A DNA stretch of 64,000 bases from Sceloporus undulatus. Taxonomy: Eukaryota > Chordata > Lepidosauria > Squamata > Phrynosomatidae. This document shows positions 1-13,800 of the stretch, piece after piece. Location of the stretch: NCBI RefSeq assembly GCF_019175285.1, contig NC_056522.1:33476865-33540864 (forward strand), read 5' to 3'. The number at the start of each line of letters is the position of its first letter. Within the stretch, counting starts at the first letter, position 1. The position numbers and the translations under genes are program-made. Under the pieces are notes generated by a model. The model did no database searches, was not told the origin of the DNA, and saw nothing but the letters and a program-made list of their open reading frames with translations.

Positions 1-371
1 TTATCCTTTAGGGAGGGGTGGTTGGATGGTTTAGAAGCCATAGGTGAACCACTACAGTAAGGGGTGGTTTTGCACATTTTTGGCCCTTTGGGAGGTGATT
101 GTTCAACAGTTGTCCCCAATTTAAATTGGTTGGGCAGTCAAGGTCTTGGAAGGGGGTGGTGCAGTGCATTCGCGAGTGCAAAAATTGACTGGGGGCCTCA
201 CACAACCCACAGACTGCACATTCCTCACTTTTGTATCATAAAAATGTAATCTAGAATTTTATTAAGGTATTTCTATATAGCTATATACAGTACAGTATGT
301 ACTTGGTAAAATTCCTGTCAAATTGATATTTCCATGTCTTTGTCTCGTGTGTGTGTCTGTCACAATACCAG

Positions 372-522
372 GGGTCATGATAAAGAAACTTACACTGAGA
401 GATCTGAATCAAAGAGCAAACTAACATGCTCTGTATGCTTCAAGGAATTTAAGAGTTTACCAGCCCTAAATGGCCACATGAGGTCTCATGGGGGAATGCG
501 TGCATCTCCTATTTTCAAACAG
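372..522 (+). CDS. TRERF1: TRERF1 exon with C2H2 zinc finger 1
   Basis: The acceptor follows CAATACCAG and the donor is CAAACAG|gtaact. The exon starts on the third base of a codon and ends in phase 0. It encodes a finger of C-x2-C-x12-H-x3-H form (CSVCFKEF then LNGHMRSH). Earlier TRERF1 exons are outside the window, and bases 1-371 are intron without recognisable coding sequence. Confidence 0.9.
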
Positions 523-1206
523 GTAACTGTGCATTTCCCCCTTTTTTGACACGCAACTTTCCCCCTTTCTTGCTAATGTTTAATGCTTGCTTTGCTTTGC
601 ATTTTTTTTAATTCTTCAAAATTGTGGCAGTTCTTGAAATTATCTTATTGTTGTGCTAAAATATGTCTTTCTTCAGCTTTTCTTTCCTAGTATATTGATT
701 CTCCAGTGTGTCAGTGTGATGTCACATAGATCTCAGAGCTGTGCTTAAGCACAATTTTTGGCTAGGCTCCAGGTAAAATTCCTCACTGTCAATACACCTT
801 TGGGTGACTTTTATTATTTGATCATTAACAACAGTGGCAACAAAATGATAGGCTGTTGTTTTCAAAGGTTTGTGGCATTTCACCTCAACATATGAGATCT
901 TTGCTCTTTCATGTTATGTTTACAGAAGAAATAGCAGTGTGAGCCTGTTATAGAAATAGCAGATGAGACTTGATTGGCCACAATCCTGTTTGTGTCTTAC
1001 ACATATGTAAATTCCCCTATGGGAGTAGTTCAATGTTTTTGTCAGATCTGGAATATCTGCTGAAGCAGAGTTGTGCATATGTTGCCATTGCACATGCAAA
1101 TGCCCATTGCACATGAACACACATAACTGGTTCTGTATTTGGGTTTCACATTTGGTGTCTTGGTTCAGTTGTCCAATGTTGCCATTCAGCATATGGGGTT
1201 TGGTGC

Positions 1207-1254
<48 letters not shown>

Positions 1255-2837
1255 TTCTATACCGCTTTTCCGCAGTGATCAAAGCGGTGTACATAGTAAA
1301 ATTATTAAAACAACATAATATTAAAACCACATTACATTAATTACAATATACAATTAAAATACAATTCATAGGTGTATGTAGTGAGAGGGAGAAAGGGGAT
1401 GCTTAACTTTATATGTACAGATGTTTGCTATGCAACCCCAATGTAGCTTCTTAGTTCTAGTATCCACGAAGGTTAATGCCACAATCAGCTTCCCAGTCTT
1501 TAGAAATGCCACAAGAGTCCTTGTCGTTTATGTTGCCTTTGGCATTCTAGTTGAGAACCGTCTGTGAGTTGAGGCTGAAAGCCTATGGTTGTCTGTACAG
1601 GAGGAAGGCAAGAACCTGCCAGAGCCACAGCAACAGCAGCAACGAGAGCAGCTGCCCTCCGAAGTGGAGAGCTTCATGCCCATCGTCATGCCTGTTTCTG
1701 TCCCTGTAAAGCTTCTATCTCCAGAGCCCAGCAAGCAGGCTGCTGAAGGCAATGCTGCACTCAAAGATAAGCCTGTCTCAGATGATGAAATGCCTGTTCT
1801 TGTGAGGATGACTTACTCTCCACCACATTCCCCTAAAGTGGCCAGCCCCTGCGTGTCTTCTGTGAGTTTTCTCTAACTCCTAACCTTACTATGGGTGCCT
1901 AATAAATCCTTTTGTGTTTTATACAAGTTCTCAGTGTTAAACATCCCCTTCAGAGGTACACAGTAATCCCCAGCCAGGGTTGGGGGGGGAGCACCTTTTT
2001 AAAAAAAAAACACCTAAAAACCAAAGTATTTTGGATTTAAATCTTGTTGTTTGTTTTAAACTATATTTCTTCTTTTTTTATATGAATGTGTAGGCGTATA
2101 CCATTGTACGACTAAATCAGAAAATTAAGTAGCAAAATGCAGATCAGTTTTTATGGCCACTAGTATAAATAACAGTTGTTCTTTTAAAAAAAAACAGTGC
2201 TTTTTTAAAGCAAGTGGTTTTGGTTGAATTTATGTTAATTGAAGGATTTGTTTCTGAACTGAATTTCTTGCACTATAAAATAAAGGGATTAAAATGAAGC
2301 AGCTGACACTGGATAACAGTGAGCAACTGCCAGTAAACTATTAAAGTTAAAATGTTTAAATTCAAACAGCCATTGTTGTTCCAGTCAGGGGGCATTCACA
2401 CTTACAGTTTTTGTCACACGGAGGTCCAGATATCCTCAGTGATACAATACAGGAGCAATGTTCCCACTAGGTTTAACATGACCGAATTTCCCTGAGGCAT
2501 TTAAATCCTCTACAACATCCACACATGTGTCACTGCTTCAGCATGGAGGTGCCTTCATGTCCAGGAATGATCCCTGCGATCTGGATTGATTTGGTAGCTT
2601 ACTCACACTACCAAAGATCTGGATCACTCTGGACCTTTAAAAAAGACATGCTTAAGGACCTGGTGTAAAATACACCAAGTTAAGCGAGTTTTTCCACCTG
2701 TCCCCAAACGGCACTGGGTGCATTTGGGGCCAGTTAGAATATCACGGAAATAACCTGGTTTCACACTGTGTTATTTCCGTAGTGTGAATGGGGCCTAAGG
2801 GAGCTGGAAAATAATAATAATAGCGAGACTAATATAT

Positions 2838-2869
<32 letters not shown>

Positions 2870-5800
2870 GCGTGCGCGCGAAGCATGGGAGCGCACAGGG
2901 CGCAAGCGGCAGTGCATCCCATTGCACCACATGCACGAGCCTCATTCAGTTAAATAGGACTTGAGCATGTGCGGTATTTGCTTTACGCGGGGGAGTCCGG
3001 AACGGATCCCCCACGTAAAGCAAGGGCGGACTCTGTGCGTGTGTGTGTGTGTGTGTTTATGAATATGAATGAATATGAATATTCTTTTTTTTAAAGGAGT
3101 GTTGTTGTTTTTTTAAAAAGAGTCATTTGGTTTAAACCAGCCAATCCTGTCCCCAAGTCCCTACTAGTTCATTGAGAACAAGTCTTAATTTTTCTTTCAT
3201 TGTCAACTATTCCTAGAGAAACACAAAGGGATTTATTGCTTATCAGTGTTCTGTGTGCCTCTTTGTTTTAGCAGTGCTGCTTAAAACCAGTTTGTTTGTT
3301 TTTTCTCAAGAAGGGGTAGGGGTGTCTTTTGCATAATACTGTTTCTGAAAGATATATAGTTGGGCAGGGATTGATTGGTCCCTGAAAACTTTACATTGCT
3401 TTACATGAAACAGTCTACTTTCTCTGTGGAGTATGGACATCTGTTAGAAGTCTAAAAAGGCATTGCAGAGGTTAGTATACTTTTCCACCCATAACAATCA
3501 AAGCCCCCTCTCCAGGCTTACCATTGAGCCACTGTAGCCCCCTGTGACCATCCTGTGCCTGGTGGAGAGCTGTGGAGATAGCAGAAAGATCCAGCTTTGT
3601 CCCCATAGCCAGGTACAAAATGATTACACCATACTCTAAGACAGTGGCTCCCAAACTTTGGTCCTCCAGATGTTTTGGACTTCAACTCCCAGAATTTCTA
3701 ACTGTTGGCCAAGTTGGTTGGAGCTTCTGGGAGGTGAGGTCCAAAACCTGGAGGACCAAAGATTGGCAACCATGGTGCTAAGAATCCAATGGACTCTGGG
3801 GGGATTTCAGTGGCTCAGCAGAGACTCCGGGGCATGTTGAATGAATAACTGTATCATAGTGCCACATGTAGAACAGTTACACTGTGCTTGCCATACAGGA
3901 TTTTGGCCTCAGTCTGTGTAATCTGATAAAGCTCACTTATGGTGATGCTCTTCTAGACACTCCAGCCAAGTTGTGGGCTGTTATGAGCCATTTAAACCCA
4001 TAACTCATTTAAACTTCCCATAGAGTTCTGTAGCATTTATAGGAAGTTTAAAATGGTAGCTACCGGTTGCTGACATTAAGTGGCACTTTACCAGGAGGCC
4101 TGTCATACCTAGAAGTGGCCTTGTTAATATAGAAAGACAGAACTTGGACTACAGTATTAGTTTCTAAATGTAATTTCTTCCTATTGGTTTGCCATGCTTT
4201 CCTGAAAAATAACTCATTAGAAATCTGTTACTAACCTATCATTTTTTCATTGCATTTATAAAGGAGAAAAAATGGATAAAAATCACCTGCTCAATAACAT
4301 TTTAGGAGAACAATAAAATGTTACTCATAACAATGAAAATAAAATTCTGATACTAGTCATTTTGTTACCTTTTAAAAGTAACAGTTTTCCCTTTGACCAC
4401 AAAAGCAGGACATTAGAGGTAACATCATTATTTCTAACATGCTATTTCCAAGAAGTGAGAAAGGGTGGAAGGAAATGCAGTTTTTACCTAACTGTATTAG
4501 GTGTCAAAAGTGAGTAAGAAACTTGGTTTCATTGTTTTATTGTTGTCAAAGTACAGCAAAATGTAGTCTCATTAGTTGATCCACGTTTATGTATTGGTCT
4601 GAGAACTCAATGTTAGGTGATAGGTATATAATTAATTCAGTCACACTTTAGTGAAATACCTAATACTGTACAATCTGCTCAGGAACTCAGCAAAAAACAC
4701 CATGAGAGCACCGACAGCCCTGAAGTCTTCAGACCTTCACTAGACAAGAAGAAATACCGCCATAGGCCTGAACCACTTTTCATACCACCTCCGTCCTTCA
4801 ACCTCAGTGTGATTCACTCAGGTGCAACGCTCTACCAAAGCCAGCTCCGTTCTCCCCGGGTTTTAGGAGACCATCTGCTTGACAGAATTCATGATCCTCC
4901 TCCTTACACCCCCCCTCCGATGCTCAGCCCTGTACGTCAAGGATCTGGCCTCTTCAGCAGCGTTATCACATCCTCTCATAGTACATCTCACCCCCAGCTG
5001 CCACTCACTCCTCTGACACCCACTCCTCGGGTACTGCTCTGTCAATCCAGTAAGTATTTTATGTTATGTTATAAACACAGCTCATGTACATACTCATCAT
5101 TTGCCTCTCTTCTGTATTGTTTTCTTCCCCTTGCTTTAGGAAGATTGAACTCTGACCTCTGTTTCTCACAGTGGGCTGGTTTGGGTGGCACAATAAGCCA
5201 GGGATGTGTGGGGAACTTGACTTATCATTTATGAGCAGCATCCTGGTGGGATGTGCTGCCCACTCTCTTTTTCCTTCTTATGCTACAGCAGATGAACAGA
5301 GCTGTTGTTTTGAAAATCCCAGAGTGGAATTCAGTGGTTGATAGCTATGTATGTGTGCCACCTCCAGCCTCAGAGAGGACAGGAAGCTTTGATGGGTCTG
5401 GAGGTCTGCTTCTACTCTTGTGGGGTGGGGAGTGCAGGAGGTCCCTGCAACCTGTCTAAAGGTTGATTTGCCATTCTTGGAGGCATCCAGAAAAGGCAAC
5501 TCACCTTTTTCTTTGAAAGGAAAAAGGACAGAGAGCCCTCTGGGGCTGAAGGCAGCAAAACAGCCTTGCTAGCCTCAGAGCTGTACCTCACAGACCTTTG
5601 AAATAGGGAATGGACTGTTTGAATGACCCTCTGCATCTAAGAAAACAAAATAGATTCCATATACAAGCCCAGTGTATTACATAAAAGTGCCTGTTTGTAC
5701 TTCTCCCTTACTAGTTCTGAATACAAATAAACTTTTTATCCACACAAGTGACTCTTCTAATATTTAAACCATGGATGGGCATAGTGTGACCTGTGGTCTG

Positions 5801-8800
5801 CATGTGACTCCTCTTTTGGGTCGCCCAAAGCCCCCAGACCAATTAGTTAAGAAATAAATAATGTTGAAAAAAATCCCTTTGCTCCACCACCCACATACAC
5901 CTGTTGTTTTCCTCCAAATTGTTTCTGACTTACGACAACCCTAAGACTTTCTTGGCAAGTTTCTTCAGATAGGGTTTGCCATTGGCATCATCTGAGGTTG
6001 AGAGAGTATGACCTGCCCAAGGTCACCCAGAGGGTTTACATAGCCAAGATGGGATTGGTTTCCAGAGTCATAGTCCAATGCTCAAACCACTGCACTACAT
6101 TGTCTGTTGAACTAAAAGGCCATGGATGGGCAGGTGACGAGATAAGAGATTCACAATAGATTCAGCACAGGGGATAAGCATGTATCATTCCATTTACAAA
6201 ACTTTAGTGGAATAAGTTGATTCAAGGAGTTCTGTCCTTAAAACCAGCACAGCTAAAGCCTTATATAAACAGCTTTTCCCACTTGTGATTTCATCAATGT
6301 AAATGTGGAAATTTTACGTGCTTGTGGCTTTGATGAGGATGATGGGGTGGCAGTCCAAGGTCTTTGGAACATCCCTGGTGACGGACAGCTGTTTCAAAGG
6401 TTCAGGGACAGGTTTTACCCATCACCTGTTGCTTGATCTTATTAACTGGAAATGCTAGAGATTATAGGCCACCTGAATACAAACATTGTATTTTCTCCTG
6501 TTTGAGCCAAAACACACTGCAGAAATAATCCAGTTTGAAACTGCTTTAACTGTTCTCGCTCAGTGCTAGGGAATTCTAGGAACTGTTGTTTTGTGAGACT
6601 TTTATCTCTGTCAGAGAGCTCTGGTGGCACAATAAACTACAATTTCCAGGAGTCCCTAGCAGTAAACCAGGGTGGTTAAAGTGGTCTCAGACTGGATTAT
6701 TTCTGCAGTGTGTTTTGGCCCTTTGTCTCAGGGCCCATTTGCACTACAGGAATATAGTGCTATAATTTCTCTTTAACTTCCATGAGTCTATGGATTCCTG
6801 GGCTTTGTAGTTTCATGAGGCACTGGAGCTGTTTGGCTGGATTTTATAAATAGCCTTCTCTAAACTGCATTTCTCAGGATTCCATAGGGCAGAAGCATAG
6901 TGGTTAAACTAGAATAATAATAGCACCGATTCAATAGTGTGAAAGGGTCCTCAATTTTGTTTTGTTTTGTTTTGTTTAAAGCTTTCCTGAAATGGATCAA
7001 ACATTGCTGTGGAAAGTGAAAAGTACCAAAGATGTACTAGTAAAGGGTAGCTTCTGCCTCTGCATAAAAAGCCACATTCCTTTTCCCCCTTTCAGATAGT
7101 GTTGATGGAAGCATTGTTCCAGTGACCCCAGGACCTGGAGAACAGACAATTGACATAGAACCGTAAGAATAATTCTCATATATACACATATTATTTGATA
7201 TCCAGTCTAGTCCAGATGAGTTTTTACATTTTATTTTTTCTTAAAGTCTTAAAGCATCACACAATTCAAATGACATAATAAAGACAACATGCAAGAGATC
7301 AAAATTCCAGATGGTAAGAAGGGTTTCCTAGAAGCAAAAAAGGGACCAGCTATAACTCATTAGGAAATCATGGTACATGCCTCAGTATTTGACAGTGTAC
7401 TTGGTTGTCACTAAGTTGCAATGATCAGTTTTAAGATAAAAATCCAAATGGAGAGGAGTCCCACATCATTGAGAAATATTTTTAAAGGCTAAAAAACAGT
7501 AGCGAACTCTCTGAGACTCTGCTGCTAAGATTCTTGAGGCGGGGGGTGGCTGGGGGGGGGGGGGAGGAAAACACCAAGATACTGCTGTTAAGATTCTTGA
7601 GGTTTAAAAGGGGTGGAGAAAATGGAAGATTCCTGGGGTAAGAAACATAGGAGCAAGAAAAAAGGAGCCCTGTGGACCGTGGTTACTGGGTATGGGCCTG
7701 GGGAAGACCAGGTACACTTCATCCTGTATACATCATGAAAGTGCCAGGTTTCATAAAGGATACAATGGCTTTGAGCATTTGTCAGTCCAACTTTTTGAAT
7801 TTGATTTGAGGCCCAGAAGTGAACAAAGCTCATAGTAAAATCTACTCCTGATTAGCGTTTAGGATTCTGGGTTCTCATTCCTAATTACCTCCTAGCTTCT
7901 ATCATTTCTGCAGTATAATTTTTGGCAAGAAGTGATACATCTTGTTTCTGTTGTAGTTAAACAAGTAGGAATTTGAATCTTTGACCATTTACTGCAAAAC
8001 ACCTTTGAGGTCTTCCACCTGATCCAGAGCTATGTTCTACCAACCCCTGATTTAAATTTCTCAAAAGAAGGAAACCTTTCCAGCCTTTAGGCCTTACTAC
8101 TGTGTTGCAAGAGATGTAATAACAATAAAACTCTCTGTAGAATTTAAATATTACTCAGAATGGGTGGTACATGTTTTCCTTAGCATTCCCCAGTATGGCA
8201 TCCTTCAAATGTGTTTGATTACATCTCCTATCATCCCCAGCCTGCATGGGCTACAGGTAGGGAACAGCTGAATTAATACAGTACCAAAAGCTATAATTCA
8301 TTTTAAAGATTTTTCCCCCCAGTTATACTATTTGAATAGAGTTCAGAAGATGCATACATATTTGCATGTGGTTATTAAGCAGTTATTACCCAAGATGGGA
8401 AGTCCTTCCTGCTTTGTGTCACAATGAAATTTCACTGATTTTGTTAATTAAGAATGCAGGGAGATGTTGTCATTATTCTATTTATGTTGTTTTGTGGGGA
8501 ATAATATCACAATGACTGCTCAGCTTCCTTGCTTTTCTAAGAAACAGTTTATTTTAAAATACAGGTGAAAGCTTCATTTGATGTCTTCTGCTCTCTAACA
8601 TGACCTTTCTTTTCCTATCTAAGCTGTTGTTTCTTCTAGACTCTGTTCTTAATACTGCTGTTGCTTGCACAGATTGTAAATCACAGACTGCAGATAACAC
8701 ATCAGGCCTTCATCTTTTAATGCTTTCTGTTTCTTTAATTGATTTCAGACGTATCAATATTGGATCAAGATTTCAGGCTGACATCCCAGAGCTTAAAAAT

Positions 8801-10227
8801 ATAGCATCTGTAGGGAAGGAGGATCACAAGGCCATCTTAGTTTGGAAACCATGGCCGGAACTGGAAGATAAAACTTTCCAACAAAGGGGTACGATGGTGT
8901 TTCTATTTTTAACTCACACACAACAGTGTTCTTTTTATGTTATCAATATGTTCTTTATTTTCTGGTTTATTTTAGAGACCTAGTTGCAATTCAAGTATGG
9001 TTTAGTTCAAATTACTCCAGTGTAGTTTTTTTTTAAAATAGCTTTTGTTGGTATTGCATTCCAGAAAGATTGGAATGGATTCAGAGTTTTGCTTGGTACA
9101 GTTCCATTATTGCTAGAGCAATGGTCTTCAGGAATTTCCTTTGATTACTCCAAGGTTGAGAAAGCCTTCAAAACAGTGTTACAGGAGGTCCCAAGGTCTG
9201 CATAAGGGAGGAGAATCATTGCCCCTTTGGCTTCTTCCATCAGCAAATTCCTACTGGATCTTGGTTACTTCTGTAAATGGAATAAGTTCTTCCTTTTTCA
9301 GAGGACCAGGACTGAGGCCAGATCCTAACCTAAGAGACCTCCCTTCCAATATGATACATTGAACCCCTGAACAATGCATTACCAGTGTATCTAAAGAAGA
9401 TTTGATTTATCCCCAAAGAATATTACCTGGAATGAACCAGTGTTGTAAATTTGTACTATGAGGTTAACACTGATACCTAAATAGTACTAACTTGGAACAG
9501 AATGAAATCCTGAGATAAAACTGTAGCACTTTGGTGCAGTGGCTCCCTAAATTGTTTTTGTAATGGCTTTTGTTCATACAGTGGGCCCTCACTATCCACT
9601 GGGATTTGATTCCAGGATTCTCATAGATACAAAATTCCATGAATACTCAAATCCCATTATATACAATCAGGTAGTAAAATGGCAGCCTTATCTAAATGGC
9701 AAAACCAAGGTTTGCTTTTTTAGAATTTATATATACATATACATATATACCAGTATTTTTTTTTAAAATGGTTGAATCTGTGGATGCAGAATCTGTGGTT
9801 ATGGAGGGCCAACTATATACATATAGGAGTTATAGGGAAAGAAAATTATAAAAAGAAAAATAATTCAAGTGCTCTTGAAGTGGAAGTGATGTAATCATAA
9901 AAAATTACATTCACGACATAGCCAAAATGTAGAGTTGTATTCCCTACCATATCTTAAGAATTTGTAAATAGCAGAGTAGGCTCTACTTAAAAGGAGCCCT
10001 GGTGGCGCAGTGGTTAAATGCCTGTACTGCAGCCATTCACTCGAAACCACAAGGTTGCGAGTTCAAGACCAGCAAAAGGGCCCAAGCTCGACTCAGGCTT
10101 GCATCCTTCCGAGGTCGCTAAAATGAGTACCCAGACTGTTGGGGGCTAATTAGCTTACTTGCAAATTAGCTTACTTGCTGTTCCCCACCCTAGGAATCTT
10201 TGGAATAGCGGTATATAAATAAAACAA

Positions 10228-10258
<31 letters not shown>

Positions 10259-10868
10259 GCTTAAGTATTTGGTATTTTCACTCATTTCAGTAGGGAATAG
10301 ACAGGTTTCTGATATCTTATTAAATTGTTGTTTTTAAAAGGGAATAGCTGTGGGGAGTCCCACTATTGAGTTAAGGCAGCTAACCCAATAATTAAGTACA
10401 AGTTTCAGTTTGCTAAGAAAATGTTTTACAGTTATGTTGTAAAAATGTCGTACAATTATTTCAAATTGCTGCTGGGTTTTCATTAGGCTGACTGGTTTGA
10501 GAGGCTTAAATTCATCTACCTGCATCAGCTTGTTGATTTGTACTTGAATGTATCACATAAAATTTATGCAATGCACATCTCCATCATTATTGCATAAAAG
10601 TAATTGCAATAATGATTTTTCATGGTCCCTTTCATTCTACACAATGTTCTAGTGCTTCAGCAAACTATAAAATCCAGGATTCTCTAGGATGCACTCACAG
10701 AAGTTAAAATGGAATCATAATGCTATAATAGTGCGATATGAACAGACTTGTCTGCCTGTGTAGACAAACATCTTCCAAGGTCTTTTATCCTGATTACCTT
10801 TCTACCAGACTTGCTTCATAATATCACACATGCTTATTCTTTTGCACACATTTTTCTCTCTCTCTCAA

Positions 10869-10899
<31 letters not shown>

Positions 10900-13800
10900 A
10901 TTTTCTTCAAAATCCTGATAGATATCTACATCACATATATGTATATACATATCCATTTTAATATCCCCTTTGACAGATTGCCTCCCCCCCCTTTATTTCC
11001 CTATATTTGCAAAATAAAAATCCAAGCTTGTTGGAATTATAATGTTTGCATTGGCTTTATGAGATTCAGTTGCATGTGCTTACTGACAGCCTTAATAGAA
11101 ATGTTTGACAGTGTGATTCTGGATTATTTTGTTACAGTGACCAACCTCTTAAACATGTGTTGTTCAAGTGTATTAACTGGCGGAGGGACTAATCTAGAAT
11201 ATGGTTTGCATTCTCTCTTTGAAGCTAAAGGGAATATAATGGTAAGAAAAGTTTTTTCCTCATATTTTCTCAAGATCATAGAATTGTAGAGTTGGAAGAG
11301 CCACAAGGGCCATCCAGTCCAACCCCCCTGCCATGCAGGAAATCTCAATCATAGCATCCCTGACAGATGGCCATCCAGCCTCTGCTTGAAGACCTCCAAA
11401 GAAGGAGACTCTACCACACTCTGATAGATGCTGAAAATAAATACCAGACAGAAAGAAGCTTTGAAATGATTAATTGTGAAAATGTGTACTCATTTTACAT
11501 TTACAGCAAAGATAGACGTCCATTACTCTCCTTCTTAATAAAGATTTTTGTTCTAATAATTTATTTTTTAAATTGTATTATTTCCTTTTTAAAGAAAAAA
11601 TCAAGAGGTCAACCACTAATAATTATCTGTGCAATCCTGTGCATATTTGCATAGAAGTAAATTCCACTGTGTTAGTTGGGCTTATTCCAGATAACAGTAC
11701 ATAGAATTTTTTTAAAATTGTCCCAGCAAATTAGGATAACCTGTTTGCCCCCAAACAGCTGAGTAAGGAATGAGTATTCTTACTAGCTATGGTATGTTGA
11801 CTGTTCAGTTGGGAACTGAACATTTTCATAAACTTGCTATTAAAAGAATAGCAAGTATTACGGTAATTAAAACTGGGCTATATACAATTTAGTATGGTTT
11901 GTTTTGCCTTTATTCTATCATGTAGGTTGCTGTGGAGATGCTTCTTTTGTTGAAACCAAGAAGAGCAAAATCAATGGCAAATTATCATTATGCTGGTAAG
12001 TTCCAAAAAAAGATGCATGAAGATTATATTCTGGCTCTGCATAAGAGCCTTGGTCATTGGCTGTGTCGTAGTAGTTTATCAGACAAGGGAAATTGGAAGT
12101 ATAATCCAATGGCAATCTGAACACAATCATGGGATTTAATGTTATTGCGTGATAGAGTACCACGCGCAATTTTGGACAATGGGAAGTCAGTCCAAACGCA
12201 ATCTTGGGGTTTCACATTATTGCGTGATAGACTACCACATGCAATTTTGGGCAATAGCAAGCTATTTTCAGGCAATGGAAAGTCAGTTCGAACACAATTC
12301 GAATTCACGTAAATTCGCTGAACTAGCTAATTCACATGAATGCGTTCTGGCCCCACTTTCTTTTCATTCGAAATTAAGAGAAATTCCTCCCGTGTGATCA
12401 ACTCCCTAGAAAGGAAGGTAGGAAAGGAAAGGAAAGGAAAGGAAAAGAAAGAAAGACTTTTTTCAGCTTGAGTGCTGAAAAGAGGGAGTCAGTAAGTTGA
12501 AAGTAAAAATTATAAATGGTTCTTGCCTATTTGTTTACTCCAGGTTCAGACCAGTGGACACCTGTTGAAAAAAAACTGTTCAACAAAGCCCTTGCCATAC
12601 ACAGCAAAGATTTTATTTTGGTACAGAAAATGGTAAGATATTGTCATCTATTTTTCAGTCCTAGCAGTTGTCGTGATGGGATAGACAGCAGTTCGTTATT
12701 CATCAGCTGAATTGATTCAGGAGATCATGATTTCAAGAACTTCACACTTTGAACTTGCGATAGATATCTGAGCATTTAGTTTTCTTTTACAGTGCCTGTC
12801 ATAAGGAGTGTGAGTTAGCTGCTTAAGTTAAGAGTGAACAAATTTTGTTGACAGAAAAAGAGAGAGTGAGTTTGCACATGTGGGGCTGACTGGAGAGATC
12901 TGCATTCAAGTTGGCTCCACACAATCATGAAGCTCAGTGTGTAACCTTGAGTCACTTTGGGCTTCAGCAGATGGGGCAGGAGACCACAGGCTGAGCTCTC
13001 CTGCCTCTGGTGCTTACCCAGTTGAGTCCCTGGGTGGGCACAGGTGGGGGCGGGGTGTTCACACACCCATCCCCCCCATTGACCCAGGCTGGGGCCACTC
13101 CTTACCTTGCCAGCCTGCAAACCATCTGAGAATCCCCCCAGTCATCCTGCAGAAATGGGGCGCCTGGTTTCTGAATCAGACAGGGCAACTGGGGGGCTTC
13201 TTAGGTGGTTCTTAGGTCAGCAAGATAAGGTGTGGGGGGGCAGCTGTCAGAATAGCCCAGTTTTGCTGCAGAGTTTCTTAGAAACCCCTTTCAAAACCAG
13301 GGCTATTTAAACCGGGGTCAGAGTGGATCCTCTGGATCCGCATCTATACTGCCACAGGGGTTTTGGGCTGTGCCTTCTAAATTAGACAATGCAAGGCCAG
13401 GGAAAACCCGGGCCACTTGACCTGTGTGGACAACTCTTTTTCTCTTGACCTATCCAAGCTGAGAGGATAATTATTGTCTAGACTGAAACATCATACCACC
13501 CAGATGTCTATGGATTGTTGGCAGGGATAGAAGTGAATGTGTGGGAATAATATTTCAATAAAACCCAAAGCCCACTTCTGTCCTCTAAACTTGTTTGGTT
13601 TTGTTTATTGATTAAAACGTATCTGATGATCTCAGGGTGGTGTATAATAAAATCAGAGTATAAATAATGCTGGAATTCAGGATCAAACTTAGATATGTAG
13701 TCTGGAATTATGCATCCATAGAGGATCCATATTCACAGCCCTTACATAGTCATGATCATGGCACAATTGCCCACAGTTGTACTCCCCCCTAGAACTACTT

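Larger units (their letters stand above)
1862..4682 (+). other. TRERF1 intron
   Basis: No coding sequence. It holds the probable MITE at 2388, a GC-rich palindromic stretch with simple repeats near 2838-3060 and the family H MITE at 3645. The rest is unclassified AT-rich DNA. Confidence 0.7.

Noticed and set aside
920-1330. 136-codon open frame on the - strand with a long Tyr run
   Set aside because: It is the reverse reading of the (AAT)n microsatellite and its flanks; no protein similarity or splice context.
10000-10080. tRNA-like gene with A and B boxes
   Set aside because: Part of a tRNA-derived SINE; it cannot be a functional tRNA and continues into the SINE body and tail.
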